Below are positions 23,699 through 32,055 of a DNA stretch of 40,104 bases, piece after piece. Within the stretch, counting starts at the first letter, position 1. Each line of letters starts with the position of its first letter. The position numbers were made by a program, and so were the translations under genes. The notes below the pieces were generated by a model, which saw nothing but the letters and a program-made list of their open reading frames with translations, made no database searches and was not told the DNA's origin. Location of the stretch: NCBI GenBank assembly GCA_035700025.1, contig DASSOY010000042.1, positions 1 through 40,104 on the forward strand. Reading direction: 5' to 3'. The stretch comes from Bacillales bacterium (lineage in GTDB: Bacteria; Bacillota; Bacilli; Bacillales; DASSOY01).

Positions 23699-23769
23699 GA
23701 AGCATCATCTCCTTAAATGGTTGTGCAAACGTGACGTTGAGATTACTTCAGCGCAAATGGATGCGCCGT

Positions 23770-25047
23770 CTATTCCGTGTTCAGCTGCAATTTTCTAAAC
23801 AAGCTGTTGTGCTCTTGTTCTTGTTCTTGTTCGCCGGTCGGCTGTTTTTCCTTCTTCACGTGAATCAGAAAAATGACGATAAAGGCCACGACAAACGTGA
23901 GCGCCGCCGTGCTCAAAAACATGATCGTCTGGGAAATGCCCATTAACCAGCCATACACCGGAGGTCCTGCTGCCACCCCGAGGAATCGCACGGAACCGTA
24001 CAACGACGTAACGAATCCGCGTTTTTCTTTATTAACCGCCCCCGTGATCAAGCTGTTTAAACACGGAAGAATTAAGCCCGTGCCGATGCTGCTGAACACA
24101 AGCACGCCGATGAACGGAATGAGCCGGTCGAAAAAGATCAACGTCGCGAACGACGCCGTCATCAAAAACAAGCCGAAGACGATCAATTTTTTCATCAACG
24201 CCTGATTTTTCTTGATTTTTGCCCCTGTAAAATAGGCCGTCGTACATAAAAACAACAGCGGAATGGCGAGCACTCCGCCTTTCGGAACGCCATTAATGTT
24301 ATGGTATTTCTCCAAAATGTCGGACAAGTAGAACAAAATGCCAAACAACGTGAACAAACCGACGGCGCCGGTCAAATAAGCGGCGAACAGCCATCTTCCT
24401 TCCGTCCGAAACGCCCCGAACAAGCCTTTCATGTACTTGCCGATTGATTGCGAAGAATTATTCGTTTTCTTCTCTTTAACGAAGAAAATCAACAGGATGA
24501 TGGAGACGGCGCAAAACACCGGAAACGCAAAAAACGCAGCATACCAGAACAAAATTGAAAACAAAGCGCCAAGAATCGGCGATACGACTTTACCGAGCGC
24601 ATTGGAAGCCTCAGCCAGACCGAGCACCCGGCTTTGTTGCCCGCCTTTGAACAGATCGCCGGTGAGTGCCATCGCAATCGGAGCGGTTCCGGCAGCCCCG
24701 ATGCCTTGGATGATTCTTCCCGACATGATCCATAAATAGGCATTGCCGAACCAAGCTGCAGCGGAACCGGCCAACAATCCGCCGCCGCCGTACAAAATTA
24801 AACAAGGGATCATGATCGCTTTTCGCGAAAAGCGGTCGGAAAGGTAACCCAAAATCGGGATCGCGAGCCCGGCGCTGATCGAAAACGCCGTAATAACGAG
24901 ACTCACTTGAAATTGCGTTAAATTCAGCACGGATTTCATTTTCGGTAAGATCGGGATGAGCATCGAATTGCCGAGCACGAGAATCAAGGGAACGGCGCTG
25001 ATCGCCGCGATCTCGAGCCCGTTTGCTTTCGCTTTTTGATCCGCCAC
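23770..25047 (-). CDS. MFS transporter, drug:proton antiporter type
   Basis: Product is 425 aa with 12 predicted membrane helices. MFS motif A is in the loop between helices 2 and 3 ([10 protein letters not shown], about 67-76); motif B-like [14 protein letters not shown] is in helix 4 with Arg; motif C-like GKVVSPILG is in helix 5, which marks exporters. The start is GTG with AAAAGGAG 11 nt upstream. The C-terminal tail is rich in Gln and Glu (GEQEQEQEH). It is divergent from the comA cluster; the substrate is unknown. A sulfonate efflux role would be speculation. Confidence 0.9.
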   Translation of the reverse strand: MADQKAKANGLEIAAISAVPLILVLGNSMLIPILPKMKSVLNLTQFQVSLVITAFSISAGLAIPILGYLSDRFSRKAIMIPCLILYGGGGLLAGSAAAWFGNAYLWIMSGRIIQGIGAAGTAPIAMALTGDLFKGGQQSRVLGLAEASNALGKVVSPILGALFSILFWYAAFFAFPVFCAVSIILLIFFVKEKKTNNSSQSIGKYMKGLFGAFRTEGRWLFAAYLTGAVGLFTLFGILFYLSDILEKYHNINGVPKGGVLAIPLLFLCTTAYFTGAKIKKNQALMKKLIVFGLFLMTASFATLIFFDRLIPFIGVLVFSSIGTGLILPCLNSLITGAVNKEKRGFVTSLYGSVRFLGVAAGPPVYGWLMGISQTIMFLSTAALTFVVAFIVIFLIHVKKEKQPTGEQEQEQEHNSLFRKLQLNTE

Positions 25048-25178
25048 GGGGCATCCAACTCCTTTTCGCCTCTATTGTTTGACATACAGGCAGCAAATAT
25101 GCACATTCGCCCATCCCTGCTGCGCGAACTTTTTTCTGACTGGTGAATACGCTGTCAACTAGGAGGTGTTCGCCTACA

Positions 25179-25946
25179 ATGAATTTCTTATCCTTGCCCG
25201 AACGAACGGAAAAACCGCGAACTTTCGGTCTTACTTCGGTCGTCGATTTCGGCGTCCCCATCGGTGAACTTGAGCTTCTATTGCATGACCACCATTCTTT
25301 TATCGATATTGTAAAAATAGGAATCGGAACCGCGTATGTGACTCCCAGCCTCGACGACAAATTGACTCTTTACAAAGAGTACGACATTATTCCATACTTC
25401 GGGGGCACATTGTTTGAAAAAAGTTACGCGAAAGGCGTTCTGCCGGAATACATCGAATATTTGAAAGCGCACGGAATTGAATGGATGGAAATCTCCAACG
25501 GGGTGTTGGACATTCCGCTGGAAGAACGCTTACAGTTAATTGAAGAATTGAAGAACACGTTCCACATGATCGGAGAAGTTGGTCACAAAGACCATGCAAA
25601 AGAAATTCCGATCGCCGAATGGATTAAGGAAACGCAAGCGCTGCTTGATGCGGGTTGCGAATACGTGATTACTGAAGGAAGAGGGTCGGGAACGGCAGGG
25701 ATTTACGGAAAAGACGGTCAAGTGAAGATGGATATCGTTACCCAATTGACGAATGCCGTAGAGATATCCCGCATGATTTTTGAAGCACCGACCGCCAAAC
25801 AGCAAATGTTCTTCATCAACCGATTCGGGACAAACGTGAACCTCGGAAACGTCGATGTGCGATCGGCACTCTTGTTGGAAACGCAACGACGAGGTTTGCG
25901 AAGCGAGACGTTCTTTCTTGAGGAAGAATCGTGCAAGCCGTCCTGA
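25179..25946 (+). CDS. comA: Phosphosulfolactate synthase (ComA/YitD)
   Basis: Product is 255 aa, full length for the family. It adds sulfite to phosphoenolpyruvate to form (2R)-2-O-phospho-3-sulfolactate. Family blocks: FGLTSVVDFGVPIGELE, DIVKIGIGTAYVTPSL, IIPYFGGTLFEKSY, IEISNG-like WMEISNGVLD, and GEVGHKD, in a TIM barrel. The ATG at 25179 has AGGAGGTG 10 nt upstream. In B. subtilis this step supplies sulfolactate stored in spores. The stop lies 16 nt inside the next gene (phosphatase), and cysH follows, giving a self-contained pathway. Confidence 0.94.
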   Translation: MNFLSLPERTEKPRTFGLTSVVDFGVPIGELELLLHDHHSFIDIVKIGIGTAYVTPSLDDKLTLYKEYDIIPYFGGTLFEKSYAKGVLPEYIEYLKAHGIEWMEISNGVLDIPLEERLQLIEELKNTFHMIGEVGHKDHAKEIPIAEWIKETQALLDAGCEYVITEGRGSGTAGIYGKDGQVKMDIVTQLTNAVEISRMIFEAPTAKQQMFFINRFGTNVNLGNVDVRSALLLETQRRGLRSETFFLEEESCKPS

Positions 25947-26515
25947 TTCGCCATTTGCCGACCGCATGGAACAGAGCGGGACGGCTGCAAGGCAGGCGGG
26001 ACGAACCGGTTGAGAAGGGAGCTGTTCAGGCAGAATGCGGCAAGATCGCCGAACAAAAGCGGACGCTTGCGACGTTAGGTCCGTTTGATAAAATTATTGT
26101 GAGCTCATTGCGACGGACACGGCAAACCGCGGAAGTTTACGGGTATTCCGATCCGGTTGTGGAACCGCTCTTAGACGAACTGGATTTCGGGCCGTTCGAA
26201 GGAAAACGAAAAAGCGAACTGATCGAGGCATACGGCGAACGTTGGCTGCACCAGCCGCGGTCGCTCGTTCTCGGCGAGCCGCTCATCGATTTTGAACGCC
26301 GGGTGATCCGGGTGCTTCGCCGCCATGCGGGAGTCGATCGCCTGTTGCTGTTCGGTCACGGATCATGGATTCGGGCCTGCTTATCGATTCAACAATACGG
26401 AGATGTAAACAAAATGAACGAGATCCGGCTGAAAAACAACGAACTCGTGCATCTCCCTTCCATAACCACCGGAATGAAAGGAGGCTCCGTCATTGAAGGG
26501 CCGTATAACGTATGA
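25931..26515 (+). CDS. Histidine phosphatase family protein, candidate phosphosulfolactate phosphatase
   Basis: Product is 194 aa. Motifs: RH-x-x-T with the phospho-accepting His8 (LIRHLPTAWN), SSLRRTRQTAE near 58-68, LDFGPFEGKR near 84-93 carrying the acid/base Glu region, and the second His143 in FGHGSWIR. The start is GTG with GAGGAAG upstream; it overlaps comA by 16 nt and cysH by 23 nt. ComB normally removes phosphate in this pathway, but no ComB-like gene is present here, so this enzyme is a natural candidate for the step. That function is inference from position. Confidence 0.87.
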   Translation: MQAVLIRHLPTAWNRAGRLQGRRDEPVEKGAVQAECGKIAEQKRTLATLGPFDKIIVSSLRRTRQTAEVYGYSDPVVEPLLDELDFGPFEGKRKSELIEAYGERWLHQPRSLVLGEPLIDFERRVIRVLRRHAGVDRLLLFGHGSWIRACLSIQQYGDVNKMNEIRLKNNELVHLPSITTGMKGGSVIEGPYNV

Positions 26516-27200
26516 GACGTGGGATGAAGAAGCCGTCGGCGCGATCGGCGGCCAATGGAAAGACAGCGTCGACGTGCTCGATTGGAGTTATCGGGAATTC
26601 GGAGACGACATTGTTTACGCATGTAGTTTCGGAGCCGAGGGCGTAGTGTTAACGGATTTGATCAGCCAAGTTCGCCCCGATGCCGAAATCGTGTTCTTGG
26701 ATACAGGATTGCACTTTAAAGAAACGTATGAGCTGATTGAAAACGTGAAAGACCGCTACCCGACATTAAACATTCGCTTAAAGAAGCCGAATTTGTCGCT
26801 GGCGGCGCAAGCTGAGCAATACGGCGACCAGCTTTGGAAGCGCGATGCCAATCTTTGCTGCCATTTGCGCAAAATCAAGCCGTTGACAGAAGTGTTGCAA
26901 GGCAAAAAGGCTTGGATTTCCGGAGTGCGACGCGAGCAATCGCCGCACCGGGAACAACTCGATTTCATCAACAAGGACGACAAGTTCAAACTCATAAAAA
27001 TTTGCCCGCTCATTCACTGGACTTGGGAAGGCGTCTGGCAATACATTCGAAGCCGCGACTTGCCGTACAATGAACTGCACGACCGGGGCTATCCAAGCAT
27101 CGGCTGCATGCCATGCACGATGCCGGCATCCTACGACCGCGATTTGCGTTCCGGACGCTGGGCCGGCATGGAGAAAACCGAATGCGGGTTGCATCAATGA
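26493..27200 (+). CDS. cysH: Phosphoadenylyl-/adenylyl-sulfate reductase
   Basis: Product is 235 aa. It reduces activated sulfate (APS or PAPS) to sulfite. The nucleotide-binding CSFGAEGVVLTDL is at 44-56. Cys122-Cys123 and Cys205/Cys208 (NLCCHLRK and GCMPCT) form the [4Fe-4S] set that marks the APS-capable bacterial type. The C-terminal ECGLH holds the catalytic Cys231. The TTG start has GGAGG 8 nt upstream and overlaps the phosphatase gene. The sulfite made here is the substrate of ComA two genes upstream. A terminator follows 25 nt later. Confidence 0.94.
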   Translation: MKGRITYETWDEEAVGAIGGQWKDSVDVLDWSYREFGDDIVYACSFGAEGVVLTDLISQVRPDAEIVFLDTGLHFKETYELIENVKDRYPTLNIRLKKPNLSLAAQAEQYGDQLWKRDANLCCHLRKIKPLTEVLQGKKAWISGVRREQSPHREQLDFINKDDKFKLIKICPLIHWTWEGVWQYIRSRDLPYNELHDRGYPSIGCMPCTMPASYDRDLRSGRWAGMEKTECGLHQ

Positions 27201-27224
27201 ATGCCGTCGCGCATCATTTGGCAC

Positions 27225-27252
27225 AAAAACGAGGTGAAAATCCTCGTTTTTT
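27225..27252 (+). terminator. Terminator of the comA-phosphatase-cysH operon
   Basis: Nine-base-pair perfect stem AAAACGAGG / CCTCGTTTT with a 7-nt loop and a T run. Confidence 0.9.
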
Positions 27253-27319
27253 AATATTCTTGAAAGTGGACAAATACATATGGAAGTGAAACCTTATTTC
27301 ATGCCAGAGAGGTCTTTCG

Positions 27320-27910
27320 ATGAAAGAATTCGCGGAAACGCCCGAAATTTTCACAAGAATGGGTTGGATTACGTGCGGCGGCATGCTTCAAGGCATGTCG
27401 ATGGCGCTTTTCCTATTCCCGCATCACATCCCGTCCGGCGGCGCAGCCGGACTCGCCATTCTCTTGAACCATTTCCTGCACTTGCCGCTCGGCATCGCAC
27501 TTTGGTTCGTCAACTTCTCGATGCTTTTGTTTGCCATCCATTGGTTCGGCATCCCGTGGACGTTGCGCACGATGTACGCCGTCACCGTGACGTCGCTCAC
27601 CATCGGTTTTTTTGACCGATTTACGGACATGCCCCACGTTCATCTCGGAATCGATTTGCTCGCCGGCAGCATTTTATTCGGCCTCGGCGTCGGCCTCATG
27701 ATCAAATACGGGGCCTCCAGCGGCGGCATGGTCATCCCCGCCCTCGCAATCGCCGCCTACCGCCGCGAGCCTCCCGGCCGCACGATGTTCTGGATGAACC
27801 TCGGCGTGTTCTTGCTCACGGCTACGGTCATCGACTTCAAAATCGTCTTATTCGCCGTCACTTGCGAATGGGCTTCCACGAAGATCATCGACGGAGTCAA
27901 CGCCCCTTGA
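27320..27910 (+). CDS. YitT family membrane protein, single-domain
   Basis: Product is 196 aa with five to six membrane helices. GGMLQGMSMALFLFPHHIPSG near the start and IKYGASSGGMVIPALA in the middle fit the YitT_membrane domain, but the C-terminal DUF2179 present in the protein encoded at 13319-14200 is absent. AGAGAGG precedes the ATG. It is convergent with the coiled-coil gene, with only 4 nt between stops. Function unknown. Confidence 0.82.
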   Translation: MKEFAETPEIFTRMGWITCGGMLQGMSMALFLFPHHIPSGGAAGLAILLNHFLHLPLGIALWFVNFSMLLFAIHWFGIPWTLRTMYAVTVTSLTIGFFDRFTDMPHVHLGIDLLAGSILFGLGVGLMIKYGASSGGMVIPALAIAAYRREPPGRTMFWMNLGVFLLTATVIDFKIVLFAVTCEWASTKIIDGVNAP

Positions 27911-27914
27911 CCGC

Positions 27915-28109
27915 CTACTCTCTTTCCCCAAGCGAATACAGCAGCTGCTCGCTTTCTTCCACGAGCCCTTGAATGTCGCGCAGCTGCTTGCGCGCGGCTT
28001 CCACTTCTTCTTCGTTGCGTGCTTCTTTCACGCGCTTCGCGGCTTCTTTTATTAGCCGCTCCGCCTTCAGCGCCTTTTCATACGATTTTTCCAAATCCAC
28101 GATCGTCAT
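27915..28109 (-). CDS. Small coiled-coil hypothetical protein
   Basis: Product is 64 aa, nearly all helical and rich in Glu, Lys and Arg (EKSYEKALKAERLIKEAAKR, EAARKQLRDIQGLVEESEQ). The ATG at 28107-28109 directly follows AGGAAAGG; the GTG three codons later has better spacing (9 nt), so the product may be 61 aa. No domain recognised. It is divergent from the ykoP-like gene. Confidence 0.6.
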   Translation of the reverse strand: MTIVDLEKSYEKALKAERLIKEAAKRVKEARNEEEVEAARKQLRDIQGLVEESEQLLYSLGERE

Positions 28110-28245
28110 CCTTTCCTGCGGCTTTGCCCGGTTTTTCGTTAGTTTCCGCCGTTCGCGCGCAACTATGCGTTCGGCGTCCTTTAATTGCCAATATGAATTT
28201 CGGTCATTTGACTCACAATAACGTTGAAAGGAGGGACACGCATGT

Positions 28246-28821
28246 ATGGCTAGCTGTTTCAGGTTATGCCTCATTTCCGTCTGGCGTTGGATCGACCCGA
28301 TCTATTTTGCTTGCACACGGCTGTCCTATTTGGCCCAAGACGACGGGGATCCGGTATTTCGAGTCAGGTTGGCAAAATACAAAGGACCGGACAGAACTTT
28401 GACCGACGGCGTAAAAATTCGCCGCAACGACCTGCTCGTGAAAATTCATCTTCATAATGCCAAGCTGCTTCGGGAACTGTGCGCCAACGGAAACGATCTC
28501 ATGAAAGGGCGCCTGTTGTACCAGCGTATCCTTCAGGCCATGCCCTATCTCGCTTCGCACGTCTCCCGTCACAAAAAAAGCGACAAAATCAAAGGAATCA
28601 TCGGCGTCACGCTTTTAAGCCGCTCATCCGACCGGCTCGGCTTCGATTCCTTTCCGATTCAGAGCCGGGCTTATCTCGCCATGAAATCATTGACTTGTTA
28701 TCCGATCTTTTGGTTGTCAACGCGGCGCCCCTTCAAGAGAAAGCACCGAAAACTCGTGCCGAAATATTTGTTCATGTCGAAAGAAACATTGCTCAACATG
28801 TACACACCCGAATCCCGTTGA
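28246..28821 (+). CDS. ykoP: YkoP-like protein
   Basis: Product is 191 aa, basic, with an N-terminal segment (ISVWRWIDPIYFACTRL), then GVKIRRNDLLVKIHLHN, IIGVTLLSRSSDRLGFDSFP, and a C-terminal PKYLFMSKETLLNMYTP. Together with the following metallophosphoesterase (YkoQ) and glycosyltransferase (YkoN) it repeats a B. subtilis gene group, which is the main basis for the name. GGAGGG precedes two ATGs: the first (28242) gives a 3-codon frame that stops at once, and the second (28246) opens this gene. Function unknown. Confidence 0.78.
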   Translation: MASCFRLCLISVWRWIDPIYFACTRLSYLAQDDGDPVFRVRLAKYKGPDRTLTDGVKIRRNDLLVKIHLHNAKLLRELCANGNDLMKGRLLYQRILQAMPYLASHVSRHKKSDKIKGIIGVTLLSRSSDRLGFDSFPIQSRAYLAMKSLTCYPIFWLSTRRPFKRKHRKLVPKYLFMSKETLLNMYTPESR

Positions 28822-28898
28822 ACATTGGTAAAGGCCCCATCAATTACCGATTACATTTTTCCGTTGACCCCGTATAATGGACGGGGGAGGGTAGATCA

Positions 28899-29756
28899 AT
28901 GGGATTTTTTAAATGGATGATTCCTGCCGTCATCGGCTTGTCCTTATATAAAGCACATCGAAATACGAAACAGGCGGTCGTGAATTACGTATCGCCAAAC
29001 CGAACGTGCCGCGGTAAAGGGGGACCGTACTTGAAAGTGTTGCACTTGTCCGATTTGCACCTTGAAAAAATTTCAGTATCCCCCGGGCGGCTGTACGATC
29101 TGCTCAAAGACGAATCGATTGACTTGATTGCTTTGACAGGCGACTTTCTCGACCGAAAAAAAACGATTCCGCGGCTCGTTCCTTATTTGAAGCAGTTGCG
29201 CCGACTGCAACCGAAGTACGGAATGTTCGCGGTGTTCGGCAACCATGATTATGTTCTTGATCGAGACAGCTTCGCAAAATTGCAACAAACGCTCGAACAG
29301 GCGGGCGTGACGACGCTTCGCAACGAAAATCGCCGCCTCGACGTCGACGGCCATCCGCTCCACATCATCGGAATCGACGACTACAGCACTGGACGCAGCC
29401 GGCTGCTGCAGTCATTTCGGAACGTGAAAGACGGATTTCGCCTCATCTTGACACATGACCCGAATCTCGTACTTGAAATGAAGCAGCATCCGTTCGACTA
29501 TTTGCTGTCCGGCCATTTTCACGGCGGACAAATATGTTGGCCGAAACCTTATCACATGGCAAAAACGATGGGGAAATTGGTTCGAATGAACATGCTCAAA
29601 GGATTGCACCACGTCGACGGTAAGCCGTTTTACATTAACGAAGGGCTCGGGCAGAGCGCCGTGAATTTGCGCATCGGCAGCCGTCCGGAAATCACGATTC
29701 ATTCCTTCAGATTAAAGGCAATGGAAGCAGAGACTTACGAAGCTGCAGCCACTTGA
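28899..29756 (+). CDS. ykoQ: Membrane-anchored metallophosphoesterase (YkoQ-like)
   Basis: Product is 285 aa. A short N-terminal hydrophobic segment (about 4-17) is followed by a calcineurin-like phosphoesterase domain. Metal ligands are present: Asp52 and His54 in SDLHLE, Asp82 in GDFLD, Asn115 and His116 in GNHD, then LTHDP and SGHFHGGQ. Related enzymes act on phospholipids or UDP-sugar lipids. GGGGAGG lies before the ATG. It follows ykoP by 77 nt and ends at a strong terminator. Confidence 0.92.
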   Translation: MGFFKWMIPAVIGLSLYKAHRNTKQAVVNYVSPNRTCRGKGGPYLKVLHLSDLHLEKISVSPGRLYDLLKDESIDLIALTGDFLDRKKTIPRLVPYLKQLRRLQPKYGMFAVFGNHDYVLDRDSFAKLQQTLEQAGVTTLRNENRRLDVDGHPLHIIGIDDYSTGRSRLLQSFRNVKDGFRLILTHDPNLVLEMKQHPFDYLLSGHFHGGQICWPKPYHMAKTMGKLVRMNMLKGLHHVDGKPFYINEGLGQSAVNLRIGSRPEITIHSFRLKAMEAETYEAAAT

Positions 29757-29758
29757 TC

Positions 29759-29792
29759 AACCAGCCGAGGCCTGTGCCGGGCTGGTTTTTTT
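29759..29792 (+). terminator. Terminator after ykoQ
   Basis: Stem AACCAGCC / GGCTGGTT with a T run of seven. It separates ykoQ from the glycosyltransferase gene. Confidence 0.9.
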
Positions 29793-29828
29793 GCAACATT
29801 TTCCCTACCGCATCCGCTCATAAACAAA

Positions 29829-29868
29829 GAAGGATGGGGGCATCTTATGACAAGCTCATCCATCCTTC
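29829..29868 (+). repeat. Hairpin in the leader of the ykoN-like gene
   Basis: Perfect 9-bp inverted repeat GAAGGATGG / CCATCCTTC with a 22-nt loop, 34 nt before the gene start. No T run follows, so it is not a standard terminator; it could be a protein or RNA control element. Confidence 0.5.
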
Positions 29869-29901
29869 ACCGAGCGAATAAACGTAAGGGAGGATTTTGC
29901 C

Positions 29902-31035
29902 ATAAAGATTTTATTTTTGCCTTTTACAAGCATGCCTTCCGGCCATCACCAAGTGGCCGATGCGATCAGCGATTATGTGAAAAAAAGAAAACCTGCATGG
30001 AACTGTAAAAAAATCAACTTTTTGAGCACGCTCAACCCCGCCGCGGAAAAAGCCGGGATTCAAGTGTATTTGAAATGGATCGACATGGCGCCGCGCTCAT
30101 ACAATCGATTGTATGCACGTTTCGGTTATACACGTTCACCGAAAGATGCAAGCGTATTGAAATGGAGCCACCGCTTATTGATGACCCCGCTCGAAAGAAT
30201 CCTCTGTGAGGAAGAGCCCGATCTTGTCGTGTGCACGCATGGATTTTCGTCGTTTTTGATGAATGCTTTGAAGAAACAAATGCGCTGTCGCGTTCCCGTC
30301 GTTAACGTCTGTACGGACTTTTTCATGAACGATTTCTGGGGACGAACCGATATCGATCATCATTTTGTTCCGCATCGTGCGGTCAAACGCACTTTAATCG
30401 ATGAACACGGCGTGCCGCCGAGCCGCATTACCGTCGCCGGCATTCCCGTGCATGAAAAATTTTCGCAACGAATCGAGGCTAGGACGCACACGCCTCCATA
30501 CCGAATCTTAATTTCGGGAGGAAACCAAGGATTGCTCGATGTTTCGTCACTGTTTAGTGATTCTAACCAGCCAAGCGTTCAGTACCTGGTGTTGTGCGGA
30601 AACAATGCAAAATTGTATGAAAAATTGGCACGGACGCGGCTCTGGAATGTGCAGCCGTTAGCCTATGTTCATTCAAAAGCGAAAATGAACGCCTTGTACG
30701 ATCAGGCCGACGCCATCGTCACGAAACCGGGCGGAGTCACCATCAGCGAAGCGTTTCGCAAACGGCTGCCGATTTTTATACACCATGCCCTTCCCGGTCA
30801 AGAACAAGTGAATTTGGCCTACCTTTGCCGGGAGCACGTCGTCTGGCCGCTCCACGACCGAAAACCGCTCGACAGGCAAATTCTTACCGTCTTCAAAGAC
30901 CCCGCCAAGCTTTCGGTTTTGCAATACGGAATGCAACGACACTTGAACGACATAGACGCCGACGGGTGTCAAGCGGTTATTGATTATGCATCACAACTCG
31001 TCGATGCACGGAAACCGGCTGCCACAAAAAACTAA
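29902..31035 (+). CDS. ykoN: MGDG-synthase-like glycosyltransferase (YkoN-like), ATA start
   Basis: Product is about 377 aa. The N-terminal domain (KILFLPFTSMPSGHHQVADA) fits MGDG synthase/UgtP-like lipid glycosyltransferases; the C-terminal nucleotide-sugar site shows TKPGGVTISEAFRKRLP and LPGQEQVN. The codon 8 nt after AAGGGAGG is ATA at 29902-29904; starting there restores the first beta strand KILFL. The nearest canonical start, TTG at 29917, lies 23 nt from the ribosome site and cuts that strand. The substrate is probably a diacylglycerol or similar lipid, by family. It ends in a bidirectional terminator. Confidence 0.82.
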   Translation: MKILFLPFTSMPSGHHQVADAISDYVKKRKPAWNCKKINFLSTLNPAAEKAGIQVYLKWIDMAPRSYNRLYARFGYTRSPKDASVLKWSHRLLMTPLERILCEEEPDLVVCTHGFSSFLMNALKKQMRCRVPVVNVCTDFFMNDFWGRTDIDHHFVPHRAVKRTLIDEHGVPPSRITVAGIPVHEKFSQRIEARTHTPPYRILISGGNQGLLDVSSLFSDSNQPSVQYLVLCGNNAKLYEKLARTRLWNVQPLAYVHSKAKMNALYDQADAIVTKPGGVTISEAFRKRLPIFIHHALPGQEQVNLAYLCREHVVWPLHDRKPLDRQILTVFKDPAKLSVLQYGMQRHLNDIDADGCQAVIDYASQLVDARKPAATKN

Positions 31036-31064
31036 AGGGAAAGGCACATGGCCTTTCCCTTTTA
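31034..31064. terminator. Bidirectional terminator
   Basis: Twelve-base-pair perfect stem AAAGGGAAAGGC / GCCTTTCCCTTT with a 5-nt loop. T-rich on both sides: TTTT on the plus strand and TTTAGTTTTTTG on the minus strand. Serves the ykoN-like gene and the convergent small gene. Confidence 0.88.
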
Positions 31065-31307
31065 TGCCATGCCGTTTCTCGCTTCCTCCAAATGTCTCAA
31101 CAATTCCTCGGCACGCGCAATTTCACGCTTTTCCTCGTCCGTTTCCGCCTTGCCGCGCACTTCGTCGAGCCGGTCACGGGCGATCTTCATATGTTGTGCC
31201 GCTCGTTGCACGTTTTGCGGATCACCGTTCGCTTGTGCTTGAATCACCTCATGTTGCGCAACCCGTACCGATTCCAACGCATAGTGAATCACTCCACGCT
31301 GTTCCAT
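31062..31307 (-). CDS. Small helical hypothetical protein (DUF2564-like)
   Basis: Product is 81 aa, all helix, with HYALESVRVAQHEVIQAQAN, HMKIARDRLDEVRGKA and EELLRHLEEARNG. The layout (two helices with alternating Ala/Glu heptads) resembles DUF2564 proteins of Bacillus, though I am not certain. AGGAGG lies 9 nt before the ATG at 31305-31307. The stop codon falls in the shared terminator. Role unknown. Confidence 0.72.
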   Translation of the reverse strand: MEQRGVIHYALESVRVAQHEVIQAQANGDPQNVQRAAQHMKIARDRLDEVRGKAETDEEKREIARAEELLRHLEEARNGMA

Positions 31308-31413
31308 TCTTATCTGCCTCCTTTTTTCCGAAATAAAGTGGTACAACCTCGTTTTCATGAATACTTTGTATCATGAAAGACTTGTCTATTCTACGACAAA
31401 GAGAGGTCGTTCC

Positions 31414-32055
31414 ATGTCCGCATATGTCAGCTATTTGTTGTTAGGACTGTCCTTGGCAGCCCCGATCGGGCCGATCAATGCCGCCCAAATGGATTGGGGC
31501 ATCAAAAACGGCTTTTTCCACGCCTGGGTTGTCGGTATCGGGGCCGTATTGACGGACGGCATTTACATGCTGATCGTTTATCTCGGTGTCGTCCAAATCA
31601 TCGACACGCCCGTCATCAAAACCTTCCTCTGGTTGTTCGGTTGTTTCGTGCTCCTTTATTCGGGCATCGAAGGTCTTTCTGGTTCCGCACAAATCCAAAG
31701 AGAAATGCGGCAGCGAAGCGATCCCGTTTGGAAAGCTTTCACGTCTGGATTTTTCATGTCAATTTCCAATCCGCTCACGATTTTGTTTTGGCTCGGCATT
31801 TACGGTTCGGTCCTCGCCGAAACCGCATCGTCCCATGGTACGCGCGAGTTAATTTTATACAGTTTGGCTATCTTTTCCGGCTTGCTCGTCTGGGATCTAA
31901 CGATGGCCGGCATTTCAAGCGGTTTCCGGTCTTTTTTGACCGCCCGCTTACTATCGATAGTCTCTGTTCTGTCAAGCTTATCGATGATCGGGTTCGGGGT
32001 TTATTTTGGCTGGGAAGGTGTTAAACTTTTGCTTTATCACGGATTCGGTTTGTAA
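31414..32055 (+). CDS. LysE/RhtB family amino acid exporter
   Basis: Product is 213 aa with six membrane helices. The N-terminal signature GLSLAAPIGPINAAQMDWGI and the loop FFMSISNPLTILFWLGIYG are typical of LysE. It exports amino acids or related compounds; the specific substrate is unknown. GAGAGG precedes the ATG. The stop lies 19 nt inside the convergent permease gene (a tail-to-tail overlap). Confidence 0.92.
   Translation: MSAYVSYLLLGLSLAAPIGPINAAQMDWGIKNGFFHAWVVGIGAVLTDGIYMLIVYLGVVQIIDTPVIKTFLWLFGCFVLLYSGIEGLSGSAQIQREMRQRSDPVWKAFTSGFFMSISNPLTILFWLGIYGSVLAETASSHGTRELILYSLAIFSGLLVWDLTMAGISSGFRSFLTARLLSIVSVLSSLSMIGFGVYFGWEGVKLLLYHGFGL

Noticed and set aside
25078..25106. TTGACA as promoter for comA
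   Set aside because: The -35 is perfect, but the matching -10 (CACATT) is poor and no other box is at correct distance; the sigma factor for this operon stays open.
28190..28225. SigG-like TGAATT and CACAATA before ykoP
   Set aside because: The spacer is only about 14 nt; SigG needs 17-18.
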